Assembly: GCA_029260575.1 (NCBI GenBank)
Contig: JAJDDB010000035.1
Location: 310,001-374,000, forward strand
Source of the DNA: Phycisphaerales bacterium
GTDB taxonomy: Bacteria; Planctomycetota; Phycisphaerae; Phycisphaerales; SM1A02
Length of the DNA stretch: 64,000 nt
Direction of reading: 5' to 3'
A program made the translations under genes and the position numbers. Under the pieces are notes generated by a model. The model did not search any database. It was not told the origin of the DNA and worked only from the letters and a program-made list of their open reading frames with translations. Shown here in pieces: positions 56,812-64,000 of this stretch (position 1 is its first letter; each line of letters opens with the position of its first letter).

Positions 56812-57085
56812 TGCCTATTCCTTCATGTGCAATTGTGGCGCGAGAAGCCTCAGCCCAGTTTCTTTGACATGACCCAACCCCCGGTCCATCGGCTGGTTGT
56901 ACAGAAGATTTGAATGCGGAAGATCGATGGCTTGATTCTGCAACTGCCTGCCCGATCCACAGCGAACCGGCGTTACAATCGCTACAGTCGTAGGACCACA
57001 TAAAAACCGCCATAGCAGCCGCTTGCTGTCTGTTGACCCACCAACAGACTGGACGGCTGACGTGGCGAGCACTCTGAACCGACCA

Positions 57086-58339
57086 ATGTCTATACCGACC
57101 ATGCACGCACCACATCCGCCAGCCGAATCGCACCGCTGGGCCATCCAGCAGCTTGAAGCCTGGCTTGACGAACAAGCAGCAACGTTCGTTCGGCTGCGCC
57201 GGCGGATTCACGCTACGCCCGAAGCCTCCAGTACCGAACGCGGCACCACCGCGCTCATCGTCGACAATCTCAAACAGGCAGGGCTCAACCCGCAGGTCAT
57301 GACTGATAACATCGGTGTAGTGGTCGATGTAATCGTCGCACCGGACAGCGATACGTTCATCGCGCTGCGGGCTGAACTTGATGCGGTCGGCGTCCGCGAT
57401 GACAAACTGGTACCCTACGCATCGACCCGAGATGATCTCTGTCATGCCTGCGGCCACGACGCACATGCAACGATGGTCCTCAGCGCTGCGTGCGCTGCGC
57501 ACAAACATCGCGATGCGCTTGCAACGCTTGGCCTGAAACACAATCTTCGATTCATCTTCCAACCAGCAGAAGAAACTGCGGTCGGGGCACGTTTGATGAT
57601 CAATCAAAACGTGCTGGATTCGGTACTGTCGATCATTGCAGTACACGTCGATCCACATCGTCGTTCTGGCACGATCGGCTTGCGCAACGGTCCACTCACA
57701 AGCGGCGCGAAGGGCTTTGACATCATCATTCACGGGCGCGGCGGGCATTCCGCCCGGCCAAACGAAGCAATCGACCCCCTTCCGGCTGCGATCAATATTG
57801 CCTCGATGCTGTATCAACTCTGCCCCCGCGTGATCGACAGCCGCCAACCGGTTGTGCTGACGATCGGTTCGCTGCACAGCGGAACTGCTGCCAATGCCAT
57901 TCCCGATACGTCGACCATCCGCGGGACGTTGCGCAGCACCCGGCTGGAGTCCATGGAACTTGTGCAGCGGCGGATGGAATCGATCATTGAGGGCGTCGCG
58001 CAGGCAACCGGTTGCACCGTTGAACTGCATATCCCGTATCACGCTCCACCGACGAACAACGACAAACACATCATCGATGTCATGGAAGCTGCAGCAAACG
58101 ACCTGCTCGGCCCCGAAAACGTGTCGTGGATTGATCAACCGAGTATGGGTGCTGAGGACTTTGCGTTCTACCAGGAGTTGATCCCCGGCGCGATCATTCG
58201 ACTGGGCTCGGCCGGCGACACCGCCGCGACGCAGTGGCCGTTGCACTCGCCGCGGTTTGACATCGATGAAAGCGTGCTGGGTATCGGCAGCAAGTTCCTG
58301 CTGCGCGTGGCGCTGCGGCTGGCTGCAGAGCATGAATAG
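57086..58339 (+). CDS. M20-family metallo-amidohydrolase
   Basis: The protein has 417 residues from the ATG at 57086. The M20D pattern is complete: 'RRRIHATPEAS' near the start, 'RAELDAVGV' , 'CHACGHDAHATMVLSAA' with the metal Cys/His, 'FIFQPAEETAVGARLMI' with the Glu pair, 'GRGGHSARPNEAIDPL' of the dimer domain and 'GAEDFAFYQELIPGAIIRLG' at the end. Relatives cleave N-acyl or IAA-amino acid conjugates and hippurate. The frame opens at a TTG at 57023, but the ATGs at 57086 or 57101 are more likely. No signal peptide is seen. No ribosome site is obvious. Confidence 0.92.
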   Translation: MSIPTMHAPHPPAESHRWAIQQLEAWLDEQAATFVRLRRRIHATPEASSTERGTTALIVDNLKQAGLNPQVMTDNIGVVVDVIVAPDSDTFIALRAELDAVGVRDDKLVPYASTRDDLCHACGHDAHATMVLSAACAAHKHRDALATLGLKHNLRFIFQPAEETAVGARLMINQNVLDSVLSIIAVHVDPHRRSGTIGLRNGPLTSGAKGFDIIIHGRGGHSARPNEAIDPLPAAINIASMLYQLCPRVIDSRQPVVLTIGSLHSGTAANAIPDTSTIRGTLRSTRLESMELVQRRMESIIEGVAQATGCTVELHIPYHAPPTNNDKHIIDVMEAAANDLLGPENVSWIDQPSMGAEDFAFYQELIPGAIIRLGSAGDTAATQWPLHSPRFDIDESVLGIGSKFLLRVALRLAAEHE

Positions 58340-58919
58340 GACAAAATTGTGAGGGTGTTGTGGCGCGCGCACCTGATTGCTGGGGGTGGTTACTTGCATG
58401 CGCGCAAACGCGCACGTGGAGATAATCGACTGTAATTGGTGATCTGTGATTGGCGTTGCTGCACCTTGGCGCGCACAGTTACAGATTCGCGCGCGCGGCG
58501 CGCGCATTTGCGCGACTCGGGTTCGTGCGCGCAGTGGTGTTGCGTGATGCACCGATCCCCTTGCTCTCAGTCTCTCTCCCGAGCGGAGAGGGAAGTAACA
58601 AAATGAACCCGTGTCATCAATTATGAAAATGGCGTCGAAAGTGTGTCGCACTATGTTGGACGAACACATGCCCGTGCGCGCGCCAGTGCGTTGATGCCTG
58701 ACTTCCTGCGTTCCTTTTGCTGGAAATTATGTTCAACCTGCGGATCGCAATGCCATCTGTTGGCGCGCGCTATCGGAACAGCATGATCGACGGCAGTTTT
58801 TCTGCGGATTGCATTCCCTGATCGGTGGTTGAGCGGGTATTGTGCTCAGTGGAGCGGAATGACGGCACACTGGCCCGCGCACTCGTCCGCGCATTGGAGC
58901 CCGAGCACAGGGGATGCAC
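58340..58919. other. GCGC-rich intergenic region without a recognised gene
   Basis: These 580 bases have no ORF with family resemblance. GCGC and GCGCGC blocks recur at about 58365, 58398, 58471, 58489-58514, 58528, 58675 and 58762. A CTCTCCC...GGAGAGGG inverted repeat lies near 58575-58595. The promoter of the following ligase gene should be near the right end. The region may hold a regulatory RNA or repeats, but nothing can be shown. Confidence 0.45.
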
Positions 58920-60044
58920 ATGTCCACCGTCTTTAATGGAAACGAAAGCCACACGCTCGGCGTGGAGTTGGAACTGCAACTGGTTGACCGCAAGACCGGC
59001 GCGCTGTCCAACTCGATCGGCAGGATTCTCGATCGCGTGCCCCAAAAGTGGGAAGACTGCTTCAAGCCGGAACTCATGCAAAGTTACTGCGAGATCAACA
59101 CCGGCGTGTGCAACACCGTTGCCGAGGTCGAAACAGACCTGTCCGAGAAACTCCGCTGGGCTTACGACGCAGCGGAACAGCTTGGGTTGACATTCATCTG
59201 GGGCAGCGCACATCCGTTTAGCAGATGGGATGATCAACAGGCCAGCCCCGGCGAGCGGTATGCCTGGCTGCTGGAAACGATGCAGGACGTAGGCAGACGG
59301 CTGGTTGTGTTCGGCCTGCACGTACACGTCGGCCTGGACAGCGGCGACAAAGCGATTCAGATGTGTGATCGGCTGTTGCGACACTTGCCGACGATGCTGG
59401 CGCTGTCTGCGAGCAGTCCGATCTGGTGCGGTCGCGACACAGGCATGATGTCGTACCGTTCGAAGATTATGGAAGCGCTGCCGACTGCGGGTTTGCCGCA
59501 TCCGCTGCGGAACTGGTCTGAGTACAACTGGCTGATCGATCATCTGATTGCGACGGACTTCATCCGCAGTATTCGTGAAATCTGGTGGGATGTGCGCCCG
59601 CACGCAGGGTTCGGCACGGTCGAAGTGCGGATCATGGACATGCCGTTGAACATGCAGCACCTGCTGGGTCTGGTTGCGCTGGTGCAATCAACAGTGGCTT
59701 CAATTTCTGAAAACATCGACCGCGGCGCGTATCAATTCGACAGCCATCCGATGATCGCCAAGCAGAACAAATGGCAGGCGGTGCGGTACGGGATGGACGC
59801 AACGCTGGTGGATTTTGACACGATGCTGGCTGTGCCCGCGCGGCAGATGGCCAAGCGTATGATCGAAAATTGCACGCCTGCTGCGGAACGCCTGGGGTGC
59901 GCGGCGCAGTTGGAGGGTCTGCACGACATCATCGAGAATGGCACAAGCGCGTACCGGCAAAAACGCATCTGGGAGAAAACCCTGGATGCACGGCAGGTGG
60001 TTCAATACCTCATGGAGCAGTCCTGCGCTCTGGAGCCGGTCTGA
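58920..60044 (+). CDS. YbdK-type carboxylate-amine ligase (glutamate-cysteine ligase family 2)
   Basis: The protein has 374 residues. 'HTLGVELELQLVDRKTG' opens the GCS2 fold, with the Glu pair that binds metal. 'SYCEINTGVCNTVAEVETDL' (Glu), 'GSAHPFSRWDDQQ', 'GLHVHVGL' (His pair) and 'EVRIMDMPLN' (Glu and Arg) follow the family order. Relatives ligate glutamate to cysteine or to another amine with ATP. The substrate here is unknown. An AGGGG lies 6 bases before the ATG at 58920; another ATG stands two codons earlier. It follows a 580-base gap without a gene. Confidence 0.92.
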   Translation: MSTVFNGNESHTLGVELELQLVDRKTGALSNSIGRILDRVPQKWEDCFKPELMQSYCEINTGVCNTVAEVETDLSEKLRWAYDAAEQLGLTFIWGSAHPFSRWDDQQASPGERYAWLLETMQDVGRRLVVFGLHVHVGLDSGDKAIQMCDRLLRHLPTMLALSASSPIWCGRDTGMMSYRSKIMEALPTAGLPHPLRNWSEYNWLIDHLIATDFIRSIREIWWDVRPHAGFGTVEVRIMDMPLNMQHLLGLVALVQSTVASISENIDRGAYQFDSHPMIAKQNKWQAVRYGMDATLVDFDTMLAVPARQMAKRMIENCTPAAERLGCAAQLEGLHDIIENGTSAYRQKRIWEKTLDARQVVQYLMEQSCALEPV

Positions 60045-60162
60045 AAACCAAATCTCCGCATTGACTTGCTTTGCGCGGGTGCCCATCGAACAATAACAAC
60101 GCGGCCTTGTTTGACCGGGCAGAGGCGAAATAGACAAAAAGTGTGCAGGGAGTCCGAATCAG

Positions 60163-60504
60163 ATGAGTGAAAACAATCCGAACGACGATTCGAAGCAGCA
60201 GCAATCGTCTTCAGCTGGGACCGCAACGGTGCAGCGGCCGGCAACCCGCCCCGCCCCACCGAGGCTCGACCGCATGCCGCCGTGGCGGGTCTTGCTGCAC
60301 AACGACAGAGTAAATGACATTGGATACGTGGTTGAAACAATCATGGAATTGACGACATTGAAGCCGCCGATGGCGGTACAGCGCACGATGGAAGCGCACA
60401 CACGCGGCTTGACGCTGCTGATGACGACACATCGAGAGCACGCAGAATTGCTTCAGGAGCAATTCACAAGCAAGCAGCTCACCGTAACGATCGAACCTGA
60501 ATAG
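60163..60504 (+). CDS. clpS: ATP-dependent Clp protease adaptor ClpS
   Basis: The protein has 113 residues. The N-terminal 38 residues are polar and disordered. The core 'WRVLLHNDRVNDIGYVVETI' followed by 'THREHAELLQEQF' and 'LTVTIEPE' is the ClpS fold. The N-degron pocket includes the 'HNDRVND' block where the family has 'NDDYTPM'; the Pro-Met of the pocket is replaced by 'NDIGY'. It would deliver N-degron substrates to ClpAP. AGGGAG lies about 11 bases before the ATG. clpA is not in the window. Confidence 0.92.
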   Translation: MSENNPNDDSKQQQSSSAGTATVQRPATRPAPPRLDRMPPWRVLLHNDRVNDIGYVVETIMELTTLKPPMAVQRTMEAHTRGLTLLMTTHREHAELLQEQFTSKQLTVTIEPE

Positions 60505-60535
60505 CGATATTGGCAGCAGCGCACAGCGCATGACG

Positions 60536-60563
60536 AGGCCCGACATCGAATGATGCCGGGCCT
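60536..60563. terminator. Hairpin terminator between convergent clpS and the exported-protein gene
   Basis: AGGCCCG pairs with CGGGCCT, and CATC with GATG further in, with one mismatch and a GAAT loop. A T-rich stretch (GATTGTTG) follows on the plus strand. It lies 31 bases after the clpS stop. Confidence 0.6.
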
Positions 60564-60587
60564 GATTGTTGTGATCGTGCGTTGTGC

Positions 60588-61097
60588 TTATTCCGCAGCG
60601 AGTGTTTTCGTGCCGCCGACTTCACGGGGCGATTCGTAGACGCGAATCTGATAGGAACGGACAGTATCAATGTCATCGGGCTCCAGCGCGATCAGGCAAC
60701 TGCCGAGCTGCGTGGTTTGCTGCGGTTCGAGCCCGCCGAAGGAACCCTGTGATGCGCAGCCAATGAGTTGACCGCGCTCGTTGAAGAACGCAATGTTGTA
60801 TTCAAAGTGCATCGGCGTACTGGTGGGGTTTGTAATTGTCGCGCCGGCATTGATGATCGACTTGTCGAAAAACTCGTCAATGTGCATGCGACATTCAAAC
60901 TTGAGTTTGTCGCCGAGCGTGACTGTGTGGACGCCCTTGGAGTCGAACGGGCTTTCGGGTTTTTCGAGTTTGACGTCGTCCTGGGCAAAGTCGGTTGTGA
61001 CAGCGGTGCCGGCGGATTGTGTCAGTGCGCCGGCGGTATATGCGGCAGCAGCAAGGACCGTTGCTGCCAGAGCGGTTCGTGCAAGCTTCATGTGCAT
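60588..61097 (-). CDS. Exported protein of unknown function
   Basis: The protein has 169 residues with a signal peptide ('LARTALAATVLAAAAYTAGALTQ', about residues 5-27). The mature part contains 'GDKLKFECRMHIDEFFDKSIINAGATITNPTSTPMHFEYNIAFFNERGQLIGC' (residues about 62-114), a beta-sandwich like pattern seen in small periplasmic proteins, with two Cys. It ends in a second Cys-bearing strand ('TQLGSCLIAL') and basic tail. No family is recognised. A GAAAGGG lies about 13 bases before the ATG. Confidence 0.72.
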   Translation of the reverse strand: MHMKLARTALAATVLAAAAYTAGALTQSAGTAVTTDFAQDDVKLEKPESPFDSKGVHTVTLGDKLKFECRMHIDEFFDKSIINAGATITNPTSTPMHFEYNIAFFNERGQLIGCASQGSFGGLEPQQTTQLGSCLIALEPDDIDTVRSYQIRVYESPREVGGTKTLAAE

Positions 61098-61364
61098 TTT
61101 CGGTCAACCCTTTCTCAGGTGGAATGCGTGAACAGTGTCAGGTAGCTCTATCGGCAGATTTTGCCGAGACACGGCAAGCGAACGCAACCAGAATGCGTTG
61201 AGTATTCAGGATGTGCGTGCTCTGCGGTTCGGTGGGTCCAGTACATGGCGTTGACGGTGCCTGTTGCTGGCTGATCGCGGCTGAGCTGGCTCGGTGCGGA
61301 AATCTGCAGATCCAGATTGCCGGCGGCTGATATCAGAAGAGTCTCTGCCCGCGGAGGTAATGGC

Positions 61365-62822
61365 ATGCAACGAAAACGTGGACGGCTCGGATGGGTGTGT
61401 GCAACGGTCACTGCATTGTGTGTGGTGCCCGCCGTGGCGGCTGCGGGGACGAACACAATCTCGCCATGTGTTGTAGAAGGTGATGTCATTGCAGATGCCG
61501 GCAAAGCTGTGCGCATCGACAATGTCGCAATCAACAACAGCGGACAGTGGCTCGTGGAAGCAAGACTCGAACATGAAGACGCCAACGCGTATTCGGTTGT
61601 GCTGCGCGATGGCGTTGTGATACTTCGTGAAGGTGATGCGATCGGAGATGCGGGTGCGTACATCGCTGGGTTTGATGCGCTGCATCTGAATGCAAAGGGC
61701 GTGACCGGGTGGAATCTGTTTCTCAGCGGCGTACCTGAGACGGAAGATTCTGCTGTGTTCGTGCAACACACCATGCACATTCGCGAAGGGGAATATTCGA
61801 CAGCGGCGGAATTCGGTTCGCAGACGGTGTATCTCGGGTTCTTTGATGCGCGAATCAATGCGGCGGGCAATGTCGCCATCATTGCAACTGTTGACGATCC
61901 GGAAATCGTTTCAAGAACAGATCGCGCGATTGTGCTTGTGCATTTTGATGAGAGCGGCGCATTGCAGTCTGAAACTGTGATTGCGAAAGAGGGTGCTGTG
62001 CCCGCCGGGCAGACCGAGCCGTTCGAGGACTTCCAGACCGGGCCGCACTGTCTTGCACTGAACAATGACAACGCAGTCCTGTTTCTGGCGGACCTTGCCG
62101 GCGACACGGCACGCGATGATGTGATCTATCTGAATGATGCCCTGATTGCACAACAAGGAGCGGCCGCGCCGGTTGCTGGAAGAACGTATCGAAGTCTGGC
62201 AGTGGGCGCTGTCGATCTGAACAATCACGGCGAATTCGTGTTTCGGGCTCTACTGGATGGCGATGCATCGACCAGCTCGATCATCGTAAAGAACAACGCG
62301 ACGTTCAGACTGGAAGGTGATCCGATCACAACAGCACGCGGAACGTTTGCGCTCACTGGTTTCGGCAACGGGCCGATCGCGATCGCGGACACCGGCTCTG
62401 TATTGTGGTTCGGCGAGTGGGATGATCCGGATACGACTGTGAATTCGGGGATCTTTCTCGATGACGAGTTGCTCGTGCAGGAAGGCGTCACCGTTGTCGC
62501 CGATTCGGTTGTGGACACGATCGCAACAGGTGAAGATGCAATGGCCTTCAGCGACAACGGACGGTTCATCATCTTTGAAGCGATGCTGCGCGATGGGCGC
62601 AACGGCGCATTCGTGATTGATGTTCCGCTGCGGTGCGCTGCGGATATCACTGACAACGGATTTGCGCACCAACCCGATGGTGTCGTCGATGTCTTTGATC
62701 TGCTTGCAGTATTGACAGCATGGACGACAGACGGCCCGGGCGCGAACATCGCCAACGCGCCCAATAACACTGTTGATGTGCTGGACCTGCTGGAACTGCT
62801 CAGTAACTGGGGCGATTGCTGA
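61365..62822 (+). CDS. Exported NxxG-repeat protein with a C-terminal dockerin-like pair
   Basis: The protein has 485 residues from the ATG at 61365, which has GGAGG 7 bases upstream. A signal peptide covers about 1-30 ('VCATVTALCVVPAVAAAG'). The body contains 'NNSGQWLVEARLEHEDAN' and repeated 'LNNHGEFVFRALLDG', 'FSDNGRFIIFEAML' units, the 'N..G...f.a.l' repeats common in planctomycete exported proteins (choice-of-anchor tandem repeat type). The C-terminus holds two dockerin-like EF-hand motifs: 'PDGVVDVFDLLAVLTAWT' and 'NNTVDVLDLLELLSNWGDC'. These may bind calcium or act as a sorting or attachment signal. The protein is probably secreted and anchored at the surface. Confidence 0.82.
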   Translation: MQRKRGRLGWVCATVTALCVVPAVAAAGTNTISPCVVEGDVIADAGKAVRIDNVAINNSGQWLVEARLEHEDANAYSVVLRDGVVILREGDAIGDAGAYIAGFDALHLNAKGVTGWNLFLSGVPETEDSAVFVQHTMHIREGEYSTAAEFGSQTVYLGFFDARINAAGNVAIIATVDDPEIVSRTDRAIVLVHFDESGALQSETVIAKEGAVPAGQTEPFEDFQTGPHCLALNNDNAVLFLADLAGDTARDDVIYLNDALIAQQGAAAPVAGRTYRSLAVGAVDLNNHGEFVFRALLDGDASTSSIIVKNNATFRLEGDPITTARGTFALTGFGNGPIAIADTGSVLWFGEWDDPDTTVNSGIFLDDELLVQEGVTVVADSVVDTIATGEDAMAFSDNGRFIIFEAMLRDGRNGAFVIDVPLRCAADITDNGFAHQPDGVVDVFDLLAVLTAWTTDGPGANIANAPNNTVDVLDLLELLSNWGDC

Positions 62823-62952
62823 ACTGCTGTGGGGTTGTCCAGCGATTTGAGTTGTATTTCTCGCTTGATTATTTGCTGCGCGATGTAGAATGTGAATGTA
62901 GGCATATCACCAGCCAACAGGGCTGTGGGGCTTCCTGTCGGGGACGCACATC

Positions 62953-63807
62953 ATGATGAATAGATTCGCTGCCGTCGTCATGCTGATCTTCACAGTGGTT
63001 TTGTTCAATGCCGGCGTGCAAGGGTCGGTCACCTGTCCGGGTGATGTATCTGATGGCGCGCAGGCGGGTGAAGACTTTGATGTCAACGTATTCGACCTGC
63101 TGCTGTTGTTAGATGGTTGGACAGCAGATGCGCCGGGTGCGGAGATCGCAGACCCGAACGATGTTGTGGATGTGTTTGATCTTCTGGAACTCCTCAGCGG
63201 CTGGGGGCAGTGCCTGTTCGTGCCGGGTGATGTGTGCGCGCATGATGAGTTTGGCACAGCGCGATGTCAGTTGTCAGACGGGACGGGACAGGGGACGAGT
63301 GGCGTGCTGGCCGCGGCCTCGGATCCGATCTACGGTTTCATCGTCGCCGATGACTTTCGTGTCGAGACGACCGGCGTCTTGACGACGGTCTGCTGGTACG
63401 GCGTCTACGCCGACTTCGGTGCTGGCACGAACTGTTTCGAAAACGTCACGGACGATTTCCTGCTCAAGATCTACACCGGCTCCGGCGGATCGCCGTCGCC
63501 CAACGCATTCTTAGAGCTGGACATCGGCGACATGACGTTGAACGTGGACAAAGTGTTCACCGGTGATGTGCTCAGCAGCGGCAATCTCTCAACTGCTGTG
63601 TTCGAATACACCTACGAGATTCCCGCCGGTCAGCAGGTTGTGCTTGATCAGGGGCAGTGCTATTGGCTGGAGATCAGCAACGCTGTTGCCGGCGATTGCG
63701 CGTGGTTGTGGGTGACGGCGCCGCCGGGCGACGGATTCGCGATGCAGCGCTCCGCAGCGAATCCGATGTATGCGAACATTGATCAGGAAAATTACGACCT
63801 GGCATGA
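62953..63807 (+). CDS. Exported protein with N-terminal dockerin-like pair, ended by an in-frame TGA
   Basis: The protein has 284 residues before the stop. A signal peptide is at about 1-24. It is followed directly by a dockerin-like pair: 'DFDVNVFDLLLLLDGWT' and 'NDVVDVFDLLELLSGWGQC'. A beta-rich domain follows with 'VADDFRVETTGVLTTVCWYGVYADF' and 'YWLEISN', typical of planctomycete exported jelly-roll proteins. The frame ends 'ENYDLA' and TGA at 63805, but it stays open beyond the TGA to the window edge with protein-like sequence. The gene is therefore probably longer in its intact form. A second ATG lies one codon after the first. Confidence 0.7.
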   Translation: MMNRFAAVVMLIFTVVLFNAGVQGSVTCPGDVSDGAQAGEDFDVNVFDLLLLLDGWTADAPGAEIADPNDVVDVFDLLELLSGWGQCLFVPGDVCAHDEFGTARCQLSDGTGQGTSGVLAAASDPIYGFIVADDFRVETTGVLTTVCWYGVYADFGAGTNCFENVTDDFLLKIYTGSGGSPSPNAFLELDIGDMTLNVDKVFTGDVLSSGNLSTAVFEYTYEIPAGQQVVLDQGQCYWLEISNAVAGDCAWLWVTAPPGDGFAMQRSAANPMYANIDQENYDLA

Positions 63808-64000
63808 TGCCTGAATCTGGACGCGGGCGATCTGAAAAACTACGGTCCGGGGATATTGTGCTCGGACATCGCATGCGACAGTGCGGTGCCGTTTTGCCCG
63901 TTTGCCTGCACAATATCGCCGCAGATGTACCTACAAACGCCGTTGACGTTTGATTCGGCATCGGCGTCGGACGCAGACGTGCAAGGGGCGTTTGGCGTTG
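63808..64000 (+). other. In-frame continuation of the preceding gene after TGA
   Basis: The 64 codons after the TGA read 'CLNLDAGDLKNYGPG' and on through 'CSDIACDSAVPFCPFAC' to 'SDADVQGAFGV' without a stop. The sequence is Cys-rich and has no low-complexity character. It is likely the distal part of the same gene, which leaves the window at the right edge. Confidence 0.5.

Noticed and set aside
56060-58669. Open frame of 869 codons on the minus strand
   Set aside because: It lies antisense to the cytochrome-like, membrane and M20 genes, which carry clear motifs. The translation has no domain pattern and is rich in Arg, His and Cys, as expected of an antisense shadow.
55695-64000. Reassigned stop codon
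   Set aside because: The two interrupted frames use different stops (TAG and TGA), and both are used as normal stops by many genes in the window.

Overview
The window looks like chromosomal DNA from a planctomycete, most likely of the Phycisphaerae branch. This is inferred from several traits: moderately high GC, a PEP-CTERM protein, secreted proteins carrying dockerin-like 'VDVFDLLELLSxWGxC' motifs, two GroEL paralogues, a zinc-ribbon membrane protein of the CGYELRGL type, and weak use of Shine-Dalgarno sites. No rRNA, tRNA, CRISPR array, transposase or prophage was found. Most of the window is housekeeping DNA, with a large secretion locus at the left and secreted accessory proteins at the right.

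Region 1-14.2 kb (minus strand) is a compact type II secretion / type IV pilus-like operon read from right to left: gspF, gspG, gspH, gspI, gspJ, gspK, a GspL (PilM/PilN-like) protein, a PilO-like protein with a GspC/PilP-like C-terminal domain, and then a giant secretin-N-domain protein. The giant protein has at least 2012 residues and leaves the window at its left edge. It has one N0-like domain followed by more than 20 tandem N1-like repeats. The GspE ATPase and the secretin barrel are not in the window. A lone sigma-70 region-4 protein sits next to the operon on the other strand.

Region 14.4-24.2 kb holds a YiiX-like papain-fold protein, an unknown membrane protein, a PEP-CTERM protein, acetyl-CoA synthetase, an SGNH hydrolase-like protein, RNase R and a small exported protein. 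Region 24.2-30.3 kb is a proteostasis cluster on the minus strand: groEL, groES, a second groEL, dnaJ, grpE and an FmdB-type zinc ribbon. Region 30.5-38.6 kb has a zinc-ribbon membrane protein, a MoxR ATPase, two small membrane proteins, hpt, mgtE, an ankyrin-repeat lipoprotein and a LOG-family enzyme.

Region 38.7-50.1 kb has folC and leuS. leuS is preceded by a promoter, a 24-codon leader ORF ending in Leu-Leu, and an intrinsic terminator, which together suggest transcription attenuation. Three small unknown genes follow, and then a minus-strand run of tpiA, secG, yicC, an APH-like kinase and a PDZ protein. Region 50.2-60.5 kb has alaS, a small unknown gene, a sugar isomerase-like protein, a medium-chain dehydrogenase, a haem-site lipoprotein with a broken start, an M20 amidohydrolase, a 0.6 kb GCGC-rich gap, a YbdK-type carboxylate-amine ligase and clpS. 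The last 3.4 kb hold exported proteins with dockerin-like motifs, one of them interrupted by an in-frame TGA.

A feature that recurs across the window is a TAnnnT (-10-like) box ending 6-9 bases before a start codon that has no Shine-Dalgarno site. It is seen at gspF, hpt, mgtE, alaS, two unknown genes and the dehydrogenase, and suggests frequent leaderless transcription.
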